From Pseudorhodoferax aquiterrae (GTDB lineage: Bacteria > Pseudomonadota > Gammaproteobacteria > Burkholderiales > Burkholderiaceae_C): a DNA stretch of 64,000 nucleotides. Shown here one piece after another: positions 9,448-18,045 of this stretch; the stretch's first letter is position 1; every line of letters begins with the position of its first letter. Location of the stretch: the NCBI RefSeq assembly GCF_014652235.1, contig NZ_BMYK01000026.1, positions 25,786 through 89,785 on the forward strand, given 5' to 3'. The notes below the pieces were generated by a model, which saw only the letters and a list, made by a program, of their open reading frames with translations, had not been told where the DNA came from and did not search any database. The translations under genes and the position numbers were made by a program.

Positions 9448-10985
9448 CGTTGCACTGCCGCGCCCTGCGGCGCAGTGACCTGAAGCCAATTGGGGGCCGC
9501 GATCTGGATCTGCTCGGTCAGAGCAGCCAAGCCGAGTTCGTCGGTGTTGCCGATGCGCGGCTCCAGGCCCAAGTTTGCGGCGAGCTTGCTTTCGGCGGCT
9601 TGCACTTGGGCAAGGGCTTGGTAGCGTCGCAGCAGGCTGAGGATGGCCGCGGTGTCGTTGCCGACGCGGTCCAGCTTGCTCTGCGCCTGCGCCGCCTCAC
9701 GGTTGCGCACGTGCTCGGCGATGCGCTGGTCGGCGGCGTAGATGGCGTCGGCGCGGCTGAACTGGCTGCGCGCATTGAGCACTTGCAGCCGCGCCAGGTG
9801 CACCTGCGTGACGACTGCCATCTGCATGGCGATTCGGCGCTGATCGGCCAGCGCCACGCCCGCCTCGGAAAGCTTGACCTGTGCCGGTCCCGTCAGCAGG
9901 TTGAACAGGTTGAACGACAGCTGGATGCCGGCCTCGTTCCAGTGCCGGTTGACGAGGTAGCTGTCGGAGTCGTATTTGACGCCGTAGTTGAAGCTCAGGT
10001 TGGGAAAGAGGCGCAGCATGCTTCTGCGCACTTCCTCCCGGGCGATGCGGCCGTTGTAGTGCTGCTCGCGCAGGTCGGCGTTGTTTTCGAGGGCGATCTC
10101 CTCCAAGCGCTGCACCGGAACGCCCGCCAGGCCATCGTCCTTGATCTCGGGCTGCGCGTCGGCGATCCTCAGCGGCTGATCCAAAGGCGCGTTGATCAGC
10201 GAAGCCAGCTCGAGGTGAGCCGCGCCTAGCTCTTGATCGATGTACTCGAGCAAGCGCATGTTCTCAAGCAGCTGCCTTTGGTAGCGCAGCGCGTCCAACG
10301 GGTTGCGCACGCGCTCCTGCTCGGCCTTGCGTGCATCGCCCAGGGCTTCCTCGGCCATCGCCAGCGTGCGCTCCACGTCGCCGCGCAATTTCTGAGCGCT
10401 TGCCGCGCGCCAATAGGCGGTGCGGACGTCCTGCATCAGCACGTGCATGGCCTTGCGGCGCCGTTCGGTAGCGATCAGGACCCGGTCGGCTTGTTGCTTG
10501 GAGCCGTAGTAGCCCATGCCCACGTCCAGCAGGCTCCAGCTGAAGTCCAAGCCCAGCAAGTGGTGGGTGCGGTCCTGGGAGATGAACCGTGACGGCGACA
10601 GGCTGCCATCGTCGGCGTTGCGGCTCTCGCTGATCCGGTCGTTGCTGCGCGTCTGGTAGCCGGCCTGGGCCAGCAAGCGCGGCAGCATGTCGTACTTGCC
10701 GATCTCAAGCTGGTTGAGGGCCAGCGCCTCCTCCATCATCTTGGCCCGACGATCGAGGTTGTACTTCAGTGCCCGAGCAAGCGCCTCCGACAGCGTCAAG
10801 GCATTGCCGCTCAGCGGCTCGACGCCCGCCCTCCCTGCCGCTCGGTCCGCCCCCGTTGAGGGTTGAAGTTCGGAAGCGGTCAGTGGCCTGGGTGCGATCG
10901 ACGAGCAGGCCGTCAATGCGAAAGCAGCAGCGGCGGCGATGAGCGCGCGGTAAGGGGCGGCTTGCAGGATGCGTTCAGGCGGCAT
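9444..10985 (-). CDS. TolC-family outer-membrane efflux lipoprotein
   Basis: This 513-residue protein starts at ATG 10985. The N-terminus has a lipoprotein signal peptide with an LTAC lipobox (ALIAAAAAFALTACSS). Two OEP-type halves follow, with long amphipathic helices, LTLSEALARALKYNLD near residue 60, and FPNLSFNYGVKYDSDSYLV near residue 330. It forms the outer-membrane exit duct. As first gene of the operon it is followed by the adaptor with a 4-base overlap. The start was chosen because upstream in-frame codons precede the signal peptide with no hydrophobic content. No clear RBS is visible at this ATG. Confidence 0.9.
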   Translation of the reverse strand: MPPERILQAAPYRALIAAAAAFALTACSSIAPRPLTASELQPSTGADRAAGRAGVEPLSGNALTLSEALARALKYNLDRRAKMMEEALALNQLEIGKYDMLPRLLAQAGYQTRSNDRISESRNADDGSLSPSRFISQDRTHHLLGLDFSWSLLDVGMGYYGSKQQADRVLIATERRRKAMHVLMQDVRTAYWRAASAQKLRGDVERTLAMAEEALGDARKAEQERVRNPLDALRYQRQLLENMRLLEYIDQELGAAHLELASLINAPLDQPLRIADAQPEIKDDGLAGVPVQRLEEIALENNADLREQHYNGRIAREEVRRSMLRLFPNLSFNYGVKYDSDSYLVNRHWNEAGIQLSFNLFNLLTGPAQVKLSEAGVALADQRRIAMQMAVVTQVHLARLQVLNARSQFSRADAIYAADQRIAEHVRNREAAQAQSKLDRVGNDTAAILSLLRRYQALAQVQAAESKLAANLGLEPRIGNTDELGLAALTEQIQIAAPNWLQVTAPQGAAVQR

Positions 10986-11325
10986 GTGAAGGGACCGCAG
11001 GTGGGGACCGGCGGTCGAATGGTTGGAAAACGCTGGCTCCAGGCCGATGCGATCGCGCGCTCCGGCGGAGACTGTTGCACGATTCGGAGCGGCTGTGGCG
11101 CCGCGAGCCGGCGAATTGCACCAGCGTGCGTGCTTCATCTTACGAAGCGCTCACAGGACCAACAAGCCGATATGTGGACTGGACGCCACGCTTTTCGAGC
11201 TTGACGGTAGGTGCTGAGGGAAACCCTTGGACTGAAAACACGCCGCAACAGGTTCAAACGTCCGCCGGATATTCGAATAGCCTGTAGATCAAGATGAGTT
11301 GTTGAAGTTGGGGCAAAGGCGGCCT
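10986..11325. other. intergenic, presumed promoter region of export operon
   Basis: About 340 bp lie between the divergently read ends: the export operon start and the 3' end of a diguanylate cyclase gene. No convincing gene is present. The segment around 11160-11300 is less GC-rich than the coding DNA and could hold the operon promoter, but no clear -35/-10 pair stands out. Confidence 0.5.
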
Positions 11326-12567
11326 TCAACGGAGTCGCTGGAACTCGGACGTGGAAAGTGCATGCAACTGGTAAGCGTTGCTGACCCGGTTGCGGCCGGT
11401 GTTTTTTGCCTCGTACAGCGCGTGGTCGGTGGATGCATACAGCCATTCCAACTCTCGCCCGCTTCCCGAACCGATGGTGCTGACGCCGCAGCTCGCCGTC
11501 ACCGCAATGGAACTCCCTCCAGGCAGATCAAAAGCTGCGGTGGCCATCGAAGAGCAGAGCTTGTTGGCAACGCCCACGGCGTCCTTGTTGTTCGTATCGG
11601 GCAGCACGATCATGAACTCTTCACCGCCCATGCGCCCGACCAGATCCGTGTCTCTGACGCTTCGCGACATCAGACGCGCCGCGTTCACGAGCACTGCATC
11701 GCCGGCTTGATGGCCGTGAACGTCGTTGATGCGTTTGAAGTGATCCAAGTCGAGCATCACCGCGCTTATGTCAGACCCTCTGCGCCGCGCGCGAAGCAGT
11801 TGCGCGCCGGCGCGTCGAAGAAGCTCCGCGCGACTCAGAACGCCCGTCAGCGCATCGTGTTCGGCAGCGCGTTTCAGCTCTTCGTTCTTTCTCTCGATCG
11901 CCTTGCGCGCCATGATCACCGACGCATCTTTGCGCCATAGCATGATGCTCAGAAGAACGCTGATCACGGAGATCGTCAAACCGTCGGATCGGTTGCTGAG
12001 CAGCACCGCGTGACTGTGTTGGGTCAGCGGAAGCGCAAAGAAGAACGCCGAATATCCGACGGCATGAACCGTGGCGGCCATCGCAGGCGACATGAGCATC
12101 AGCAAGCCAATTGCAATGCTGCCGATCAGAAAAGGACTGGTGTTGGGCGTCACCGCTTGGTCGATGACCGTCACCGCCACGCAGAACAACAGTCCTCCGG
12201 TCGGAACGCCGAACTGCAGCGCCTTGACCGCAACGTGCTCGACGGGCAATCGACGGATTGCGATGGTGGCGAAGGCGACCACGATCCACCACGCCAGGAA
12301 ATACAAATGGGCAATCCCGATGTGCCTGCGCCACAACGCTTCGACGCTATCCAGTTCGAGAGTGAATGGCCAGAAGATAACTGCATACGCGCCGACAAGG
12401 CTTCCCACGCTGAACGCGATGATGAGTAGGCGTCGCAGGTTGATGCGATACAACTCGATGCGTGTCTCGTCGTCAATGTCTTGCAGCTCACGCAGACCCG
12501 ACATCAAGTGCGAAGGTGCGTGACCAAGCGCCCGCATCTTGTGGCGAATGCCTGTGCGAATGCTCAT
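11326..12567 (-). CDS. membrane diguanylate cyclase (GGEEF)
   Basis: The protein has 413 residues. Residues about 45-215 contain roughly six hydrophobic helices forming an integral-membrane sensor of a type I cannot name. A short helical linker leads into a GGDEF domain beginning HDALTGVLSR. The active site is GGEEF, preceded by the RxxD inhibitory site RDTD five residues upstream, so an active, product-inhibited cyclase making c-di-GMP is expected. A good RBS (GGAGAG, 5-nt spacing) supports ATG 12567. It stands alone next to the adhesin export operon. Confidence 0.92.
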   Translation of the reverse strand: MSIRTGIRHKMRALGHAPSHLMSGLRELQDIDDETRIELYRINLRRLLIIAFSVGSLVGAYAVIFWPFTLELDSVEALWRRHIGIAHLYFLAWWIVVAFATIAIRRLPVEHVAVKALQFGVPTGGLLFCVAVTVIDQAVTPNTSPFLIGSIAIGLLMLMSPAMAATVHAVGYSAFFFALPLTQHSHAVLLSNRSDGLTISVISVLLSIMLWRKDASVIMARKAIERKNEELKRAAEHDALTGVLSRAELLRRAGAQLLRARRRGSDISAVMLDLDHFKRINDVHGHQAGDAVLVNAARLMSRSVRDTDLVGRMGGEEFMIVLPDTNNKDAVGVANKLCSSMATAAFDLPGGSSIAVTASCGVSTIGSGSGRELEWLYASTDHALYEAKNTGRNRVSNAYQLHALSTSEFQRLR

Positions 12568-12666
12568 GGGCTCTCCAAAATTCCACTGCCGAACGAAAGC
12601 GGAACGTTCACGTCTTCACCGAAGCGCCGCCCAACGTCGGAATTGTTGTTCGCTTAGCATCGAACA

Positions 12667-12900
12667 ATGTGGCAAGAATATGAAGTCGTCTTTGGAAGGA
12701 CTGCCGTTCGTTTGCAAGCGTGGAACCGTCATCTGCAATCGATCCTGAAGGCGGCGTCGCCGCGCGCGATGGACTACGAGGACATCGCTTTACGGTTAGG
12801 CGAGATCCCCTGGGAGGTCTTGTGGGCCTGCCATGTCTTGGTTCGGGCGAAGGTGGCTTCGCGCCGGACCGACGCCGAGTTCTGCGTCGCGAAGCCTTGA
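12667..12900 (+). CDS. small hypothetical protein
   Basis: A 77-residue ORF lies between two cyclase genes on the opposite strand. Codon choice looks coding (GAG GAC ATC, GCG AAG GTG) and the protein is mixed charged/hydrophobic with no signal peptide. The segment MDYEDIALRLGEIPWEVLWA could be a small helical fold. I do not recognise a family. There is no strong RBS before ATG 12667. The reading is moderate at best. Confidence 0.45.
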   Translation: MWQEYEVVFGRTAVRLQAWNRHLQSILKAASPRAMDYEDIALRLGEIPWEVLWACHVLVRAKVASRRTDAEFCVAKP

Positions 12901-12934
12901 TCGCCGCGCTTCAGCGCACCCACGCGGCGCGGAT

Positions 12935-15085
12935 TCAGCTGACCCTGCGGCCCCGGCCTGCGCGCTTGGCGTCGTAGAGCAGGGCGTCCGCCTTCTCGAG
13001 CAACGCGGTCCATGGCTCGCCCGGTCTCACGCTGCAGGCCACGCCGATGCTTGCGCCAATGCTTAGCTCCAACGCGCCCACCTGGAACGGCTTGTCCACC
13101 GCAGCGATGATCTTGTCGGCGACCGCATCCGCGTGCGACGCCTGGCCAATACCCGAGAGGACCACCGCGAACTCGTCGCCCCCCAGCCGCGCAACCGCAT
13201 CGGTCGGTCGAACCAACTTGCCGAGCCGATGCGCAAACGCTCTCAGGAGCTCGTCGCCCGTGGCGTGGCCATGCAGGTCGTTGACCGGCTTGAAGCGATC
13301 AAGATCGATGGCCAGGACTGCGAGGCTTTCGCCTTCGCCGGCCTGCACCATCTTCGTCACGTGGCTTTCCAGTCCCGAGCGGTTCAACAGGCCGGTCAAC
13401 GGGTCACGTTGGCTGAGCTGCAACAGCCTGTCCTCCTCCAGACGGTGCCGACTGATGTCGTGCGCAACGAGCACAAACCCCTCGGTCGCTCCACGGCCAT
13501 CGCGCAACGGGACGAGCGTCACGGAAAGGGTAACGCGGTTGTGGAAAGGGACGTCGAAGCTAACCGTCTCTCCTGAAAGCACCTTCGCAGCCCAGGGTCT
13601 GCAGCGCTCGTAGTCGGCAGGGTCCAAGATGTCGCGCAGAAGGACACCGAGGAAGAAGTCACGGGGGGTGGGGCATGCCCACCGCTCGAAGCTCCTGTTC
13701 GCAAACTGAACCCGGCCGGACCCATCGACGACGCACACGTGGGCCGGAAGCGCCTCGATCACCGCTCCCAGGGTGGCGCTCCTTTGGGCCAACATGTGCT
13801 CCAGGTCTTTGCGTGCCGTCACGTCTTGAAAGGCACCGACCAGCTTGACGGGCTGTCCATGGTCGAAGAGCACCTCGCCGACCGAGCGCACCCAAATCGG
13901 CCGTCCCTTGGCGGTGATAAATCGAAGTTCCAAGTCCCAGGGCTCCCCGGTGCGGATGCCGGTCTCCACCGCTTCCTGGATGAGTGGGCGGGACTCGGGC
14001 GCGTAGAACTCGATCGCACTGTGCAAGGTGGGAAAAAAGTCGTCGTCTACCTCATGAATGAGCCTGGTCTGATCGGACCAAGTGACCTGCGAAGTGGCGA
14101 CGTCGACTTCCCAGCCTCCTACACCGGCAACCTGACCTGTGCGATAGAGGAACTGCTGATTTGCCCAAAGCGCCTCTTCAGCAGCCTTGCGATCGGTCAC
14201 GTCGCGACCGACGCTGTGCAACAGCTTGCTGCCATCCGCCCCGCGTTGCAGGCGTGTGGTCCAGGCCACCCACACCGTTTTCCCTTCCGCGTTGAGGATG
14301 CGGTTTTCGCCGGTGTGAGGCGTGCCAGTCTCGAACACCGCAAGCAGCCGCGCTCTGACCTTGTCTTTGTCGTTCGCCTCCACCCGATCAAAGAGGTTCG
14401 TTCCAACCATCTCCTCCGGAGAACGCCCGAACTGCCTCGCGTACGCGGGATTGGCGTAGACCAACTCACCCGTTGGGCGACACAGGCCGACGAGATCGGA
14501 CTGCTCTTCGACGAGAGCCCGATGGCGTGCCTCGCTGTCCTCCAGGGCCTTGCTGTACTCAGTGCGCACTGCGAGCGATTTGTTGATCAGGTCGCGGCGC
14601 ATCTCCAACGCCTGCGTCGCAATGCGTGCGAGAGACCGCAGCGTTTCGGCCTGCTCTGCGCTGAGCTGACGCGGCTGTCGGTCGATAACGCACAAGGTGC
14701 CAACCCTTGCGCCGCCGTCCACTTCCAGCGGTGCCCCGGCGTAAAAGCGGATGTCAGGCCCACCTGTCACGAGTGGATTGCGTGAGAACCGGTCGTCTCG
14801 GGTGGCATCGGGCACTTCGAACACATCATGGCCTTGGATCGCGTGTGCGCAAAAGGCCACGTCACGAGGGGTCTCGTTCACGCCCGGAAGTCCAACATTG
14901 GCCTTGAACCATTGCCGCTCTTCATCGACCAGGCTGATCAGGGCAATGGGGGCTTCACAGACCTGCGAGGCCAACTGCGCGATGGAGTCGAAAACCGCTT
15001 CGGGTTCGCTGTCCAACACGACCAGGTTTCGCAGTCGCGCCAAGCGCTCTTCCTCCGACTGCAGCTGCAAGGTGGAACGGGGCAT
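12935..15085 (-). CDS. GAF-PAS-PAS-PAS diguanylate cyclase
   Basis: The protein has 716 residues and no membrane segment. An N-terminal GAF domain (residues about 10-165, APIALISLVDEERQWFKAN ... FYAGAPL ... GTLCVIDR) is followed by three PAS/PAC modules (about 190-310, 315-430, 435-545) and a GGDEF domain starting DPLTGLLNRSGLE. The active site is GGDEF with an RPTD inhibitory site. It is a cytoplasmic c-di-GMP synthase integrating small-ligand or redox signals. The same GAF subtype recurs in the EAL protein at 36287-38080, suggesting shared input. AAAGGA lies 12 nt upstream of the ATG. Confidence 0.93.
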   Translation of the reverse strand: MPRSTLQLQSEEERLARLRNLVVLDSEPEAVFDSIAQLASQVCEAPIALISLVDEERQWFKANVGLPGVNETPRDVAFCAHAIQGHDVFEVPDATRDDRFSRNPLVTGGPDIRFYAGAPLEVDGGARVGTLCVIDRQPRQLSAEQAETLRSLARIATQALEMRRDLINKSLAVRTEYSKALEDSEARHRALVEEQSDLVGLCRPTGELVYANPAYARQFGRSPEEMVGTNLFDRVEANDKDKVRARLLAVFETGTPHTGENRILNAEGKTVWVAWTTRLQRGADGSKLLHSVGRDVTDRKAAEEALWANQQFLYRTGQVAGVGGWEVDVATSQVTWSDQTRLIHEVDDDFFPTLHSAIEFYAPESRPLIQEAVETGIRTGEPWDLELRFITAKGRPIWVRSVGEVLFDHGQPVKLVGAFQDVTARKDLEHMLAQRSATLGAVIEALPAHVCVVDGSGRVQFANRSFERWACPTPRDFFLGVLLRDILDPADYERCRPWAAKVLSGETVSFDVPFHNRVTLSVTLVPLRDGRGATEGFVLVAHDISRHRLEEDRLLQLSQRDPLTGLLNRSGLESHVTKMVQAGEGESLAVLAIDLDRFKPVNDLHGHATGDELLRAFAHRLGKLVRPTDAVARLGGDEFAVVLSGIGQASHADAVADKIIAAVDKPFQVGALELSIGASIGVACSVRPGEPWTALLEKADALLYDAKRAGRGRRVS

Positions 15086-15294
15086 CGTGCGTCGCGTCCT
15101 TTCTTCTGCTGCGGTCGAGGAACCCGCAGAACTGTCTTGTAAGGCCGCACCTTGCCGTCTGCAGCATGCGCCGCCTGTGGTGATCGCCTTTGTACCTGAA
15201 TTGCCTTTTCAATCTGCCCTTTTGACCCTTACCGTGGGTCAGTCAAGACGTCGGACGAGAAGCATGTCTTCCGCACCAAGGCATATCGGCTCGA

Positions 15295-17034
15295 TCAGAA
15301 CGCTTCCCAGTCTGCCTCAACGCTCGGTTGCTTGGGTTTGGCCTTGCCATCCTTGACGTGCTTGACAGGGGAACGCGTCGGCCGGTGATGGATCGGCCTT
15401 GGTTCCGGCCGGCGCGGCTGGGTCGCCCGCGTGGACGTCGGCGGGACCAAAGATTGGTGTGTCGCTTGGTCCAGCTGAGCCCCCGCCACGCGGAAGACCG
15501 CGACGACATCGCTCATCTGCGCGGCCTGACTTTTGAGGCTGTCCGCCGCAGCGGCCATCTCTTCGACCAAGGCCGCGTTCTGCTGAGTGACCTGATCGAG
15601 TTGGGAGACAGCCTCGCCGATTTGACCGATGCCGCTGCTCTGTTCCCTGCTGGCCGCGCTGATCTCTGCGATGAGGTCATTAACACGCCTCACGTGACCC
15701 ACAATGTCCTGCATGGATGCACCGGCGTCCGCCACGAGCTTGGCTCCACCTTGCACGCGCTCGCCGCTTTGCGTGATGAGGTCCTTGATCTCTTTGGCCG
15801 CCCCAGCGCTTCGCTGCGCCAGGACCCGGACCTCGCTTGCAACGACAGCAAACCCCCTGCCTTGCTCCCCAGCTCGCGCAGCTTCGACGGCCGCGTTGAG
15901 CGCCAAGATGTTCGTTTGGAAGGCGATGCCGTCGATGACACCGATGATGTCCGCCACTTTGGAGGAAGACTGGGAAATGTCTTGCATGGTCGCGATGACG
16001 TTGGAGACAACGCGGCCTCCTTCCTCGGCCGCGGACGACGCCGTCTGCGCAAGCTGCGCGGCCTGCTGCGCAGTGTCCGAATTCTGTCGGATGGTCGCGG
16101 TCAGTTGTTCCTTGGACGCCGCAGTCTGCTCCAGGCTGCTAGCCTGAGCTTCCGTGCGCGAACTCAGGTCGCTGTTGCCGCTTGCGATCTCCGTGGACCC
16201 GGTGGTGATGGAGTCCGAACTGTTCCGCACCTGGTGCACGATCCCCGCCAACTTCTCGTTCATGTCTCGCAAAGCAGATAGCAGGACGCCGGTTTCGTCC
16301 TTGCTCTGCACTTCGATCACCGAGGTGAGGTCACCTTTCGCGACGGTCTGGGCCACATGGACGGCCGTCTCGAGAGGGACCGTGATGGAGCGAGTCATGA
16401 TGAAGGCCAAAAAGGCGCCCAGGCCGAGAGCCGCCGCCAAGATGCCGGTCACCTCCAGCTGCGCCAAAGAGAACGCGGCTTGCGACGTCGCGAACGCGTC
16501 TTGTCCGCCTTGAACCTGGAACTGGACCGCCTTGTCCAGCGCGCTGACCAACGTCGCGTAGGCCTTGCCGCTGTCGCCCATGTACGCGCGCCTGGCTGCC
16601 TCGGCGTTGTCCTCGCCCTTGCTCGACTCGTTCAGCATGCGGCCGGCCGCTTCCAGGTAGGCGCGCTGCGCGATTTGAACGGCCGTGGCCAGTTCGCGCT
16701 CTGGCCCGTCGTCGACCAGAGGCGCGTACCGTTGCCAAGCCGACGCCATGGTTCCCTGTGCCGCCTTCACCACCGCTTCCTGGGTCTTCATGTCGGCCGG
16801 CGTTGCCGCCGACAAATGGGCACCTTCGGCGTTGCGGAGCACGGCCAGTTCGGTACGGTAATCGTCCAACGCATCCATGGAGACCAGCCAATTGGTGGCC
16901 ATGTCCTTCGTCGCGTTGTTGACCTTGCCGAGCTGGTACAACGCTAAAGCGCCGACGAGCACAGCAAGGACCAAGACAATTCCAAATCCCAAGCCGAGGC
17001 GGGGGCCGATGTTGAAGCGGTTGATCAGTTTCAT
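15295..17034 (-). CDS. methyl-accepting chemotaxis protein with DWEAF tail
   Basis: The protein has 579 residues from ATG 17034 (MKLINRFNIG). A further 16 in-frame codons upstream lack a signal and were excluded. TM1 is at about 10-33, followed by a four-helix-bundle periplasmic sensor, TM2 at about 190-212, HAMP, and the MCP signalling domain with the hairpin tip [21 protein letters not shown] Pro/Arg-rich linker ends in EADWEAF. The last five residues resemble the CheR/CheB docking pentapeptide of E. coli Tsr/Tar (NWETF). Among the receptors in this window only this one has such a tail. Confidence 0.93.
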   Translation of the reverse strand: MKLINRFNIGPRLGLGFGIVLVLAVLVGALALYQLGKVNNATKDMATNWLVSMDALDDYRTELAVLRNAEGAHLSAATPADMKTQEAVVKAAQGTMASAWQRYAPLVDDGPERELATAVQIAQRAYLEAAGRMLNESSKGEDNAEAARRAYMGDSGKAYATLVSALDKAVQFQVQGGQDAFATSQAAFSLAQLEVTGILAAALGLGAFLAFIMTRSITVPLETAVHVAQTVAKGDLTSVIEVQSKDETGVLLSALRDMNEKLAGIVHQVRNSSDSITTGSTEIASGNSDLSSRTEAQASSLEQTAASKEQLTATIRQNSDTAQQAAQLAQTASSAAEEGGRVVSNVIATMQDISQSSSKVADIIGVIDGIAFQTNILALNAAVEAARAGEQGRGFAVVASEVRVLAQRSAGAAKEIKDLITQSGERVQGGAKLVADAGASMQDIVGHVRRVNDLIAEISAASREQSSGIGQIGEAVSQLDQVTQQNAALVEEMAAAADSLKSQAAQMSDVVAVFRVAGAQLDQATHQSLVPPTSTRATQPRRPEPRPIHHRPTRSPVKHVKDGKAKPKQPSVEADWEAF

Positions 17035-17148
17035 GATGGTGTGGCTTTGATGACTCGTTGCCGCAGGACAAGACGGCAGCATGGCACCGAACCGACTGGG
17101 CAGCAGTGCCAGTTCCCGACCCCATCGCTGTCGCGCTCGGTCAGAATA

Positions 17149-17448
17149 TCAACGAATGACTAGGCTTGCATGCGCCACAGCGTTCGTTCGTCGGCCACAC
17201 GGTGCCGTTGCACGGGTACGCAGTGCCTCCGAGACACTGCGTTCGCTCCTGCGTTCCGTTTTACCGTGGAAGAGGGTTACCAGAGCGATCGTGGCCGCGA
17301 GGAACGACGCGATGCCGAGGCCGACGGCGACCGGCGCCACTGCCGGCGCCGGAGCAACCTCAGCATCAAGAGATTTCGGAACTCGCAAGGATCTGCGCAC
17401 GCCCTTGGTCGGCGCCGATGCTCCCACTGACAGCCAGCGCCACCTCAT
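17149..17448 (-). CDS. small single-pass membrane protein (hypothetical)
   Basis: A 99-residue frame with one clear membrane segment (PVAVGLGIASFLAATIALV) preceded by a Pro/Ala-rich stretch. It starts inside the 3' end of the preceding small gene (17366-17656), overlapping it by 83 bp in another frame. Such a long overlap is unusual: either this is a separate gene, or both frames belong to one protein split by a frameshift near 17430. Confidence 0.4.
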   Translation of the reverse strand: MRWRWLSVGASAPTKGVRRSLRVPKSLDAEVAPAPAVAPVAVGLGIASFLAATIALVTLFHGKTERRSERSVSEALRTRATAPCGRRTNAVAHASLVIR

Positions 17449-17656
17449 GGGCTCGTTTCCATACCGAGGCTGCCCGCAGCATGGCAGGGCTTGGTTGCGG
17501 TGCTTGCTCGTCCTGCGCGTCGCTCACCCATTGCCGGTAGGCCAACTGCGCGGCCACAGGATCAAGCCCAGCGGTGTCAAACACCTGCTGGGCCGGGCGC
17601 AGGCCCAACGTCCGCTGACTGATTGGTGCTTCGTTAGCGATCCATCGCAATGCCAT
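17366..17656 (-). CDS. small hypothetical protein
   Basis: The 96-residue protein starts at ATG 17656 with a strong RBS (AGGAG, 7 nt). It has a soluble, helical composition, with RTLGLRPAQQVFDTAGLDPV and a Trp-containing helix. I do not recognise a family. The end of the frame (GSIGADQGRAQILASSEIS) reads less like protein than the overlapping frame that encodes a membrane segment, which is why a frameshift joining the two is considered. Confidence 0.5.
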   Translation of the reverse strand: MALRWIANEAPISQRTLGLRPAQQVFDTAGLDPVAAQLAYRQWVSDAQDEQAPQPSPAMLRAASVWKRAHEVALAVSGSIGADQGRAQILASSEIS

Positions 17657-18045
17657 TGTTTGCTCCTGAAGGTGTCCCTGTATCTGGGCGTTGGTATTGT
17701 CGAGCGCCGCCTCTGCCGTACTGTGGAGTAAGTGTGACGCAGCTTCTGCGCCGGACTTTGCCCTGCGCTGGCCTGCATGCCGTCTTGGGGCGAATCCGCG
17801 CAGAAATTCGCAGCACCGTGATGTCGAGCCGCATCACAATCGCCGCCGTGCGCTGAACCACGCCTTTCAAGCGCGCCAAGCAGGCCACCGTGCTTCTTGT
17901 CCGCCTGACTCGCCGCCCCATGCGACCGCCGCGTGCGCTCGTAAGCAGCACGTCAGCAATGGAAAGGTTGGTTGCTGAAAGTCCGCGAAACCACTTCGGG
18001 GGCCGAAGTCCGAAGTGCCCACCTCGGCCTTTTGGGGAGAACTGA
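17657..18045. other. intergenic between divergent genes
   Basis: About 390 bp lie between the divergent small gene (minus) and the PAS-cyclase gene (plus). No credible ORF is present. It must carry the promoters of both, but no confident promoter sequence was identified. The cyclase RBS GGGGAG is at the right end. Confidence 0.5.
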
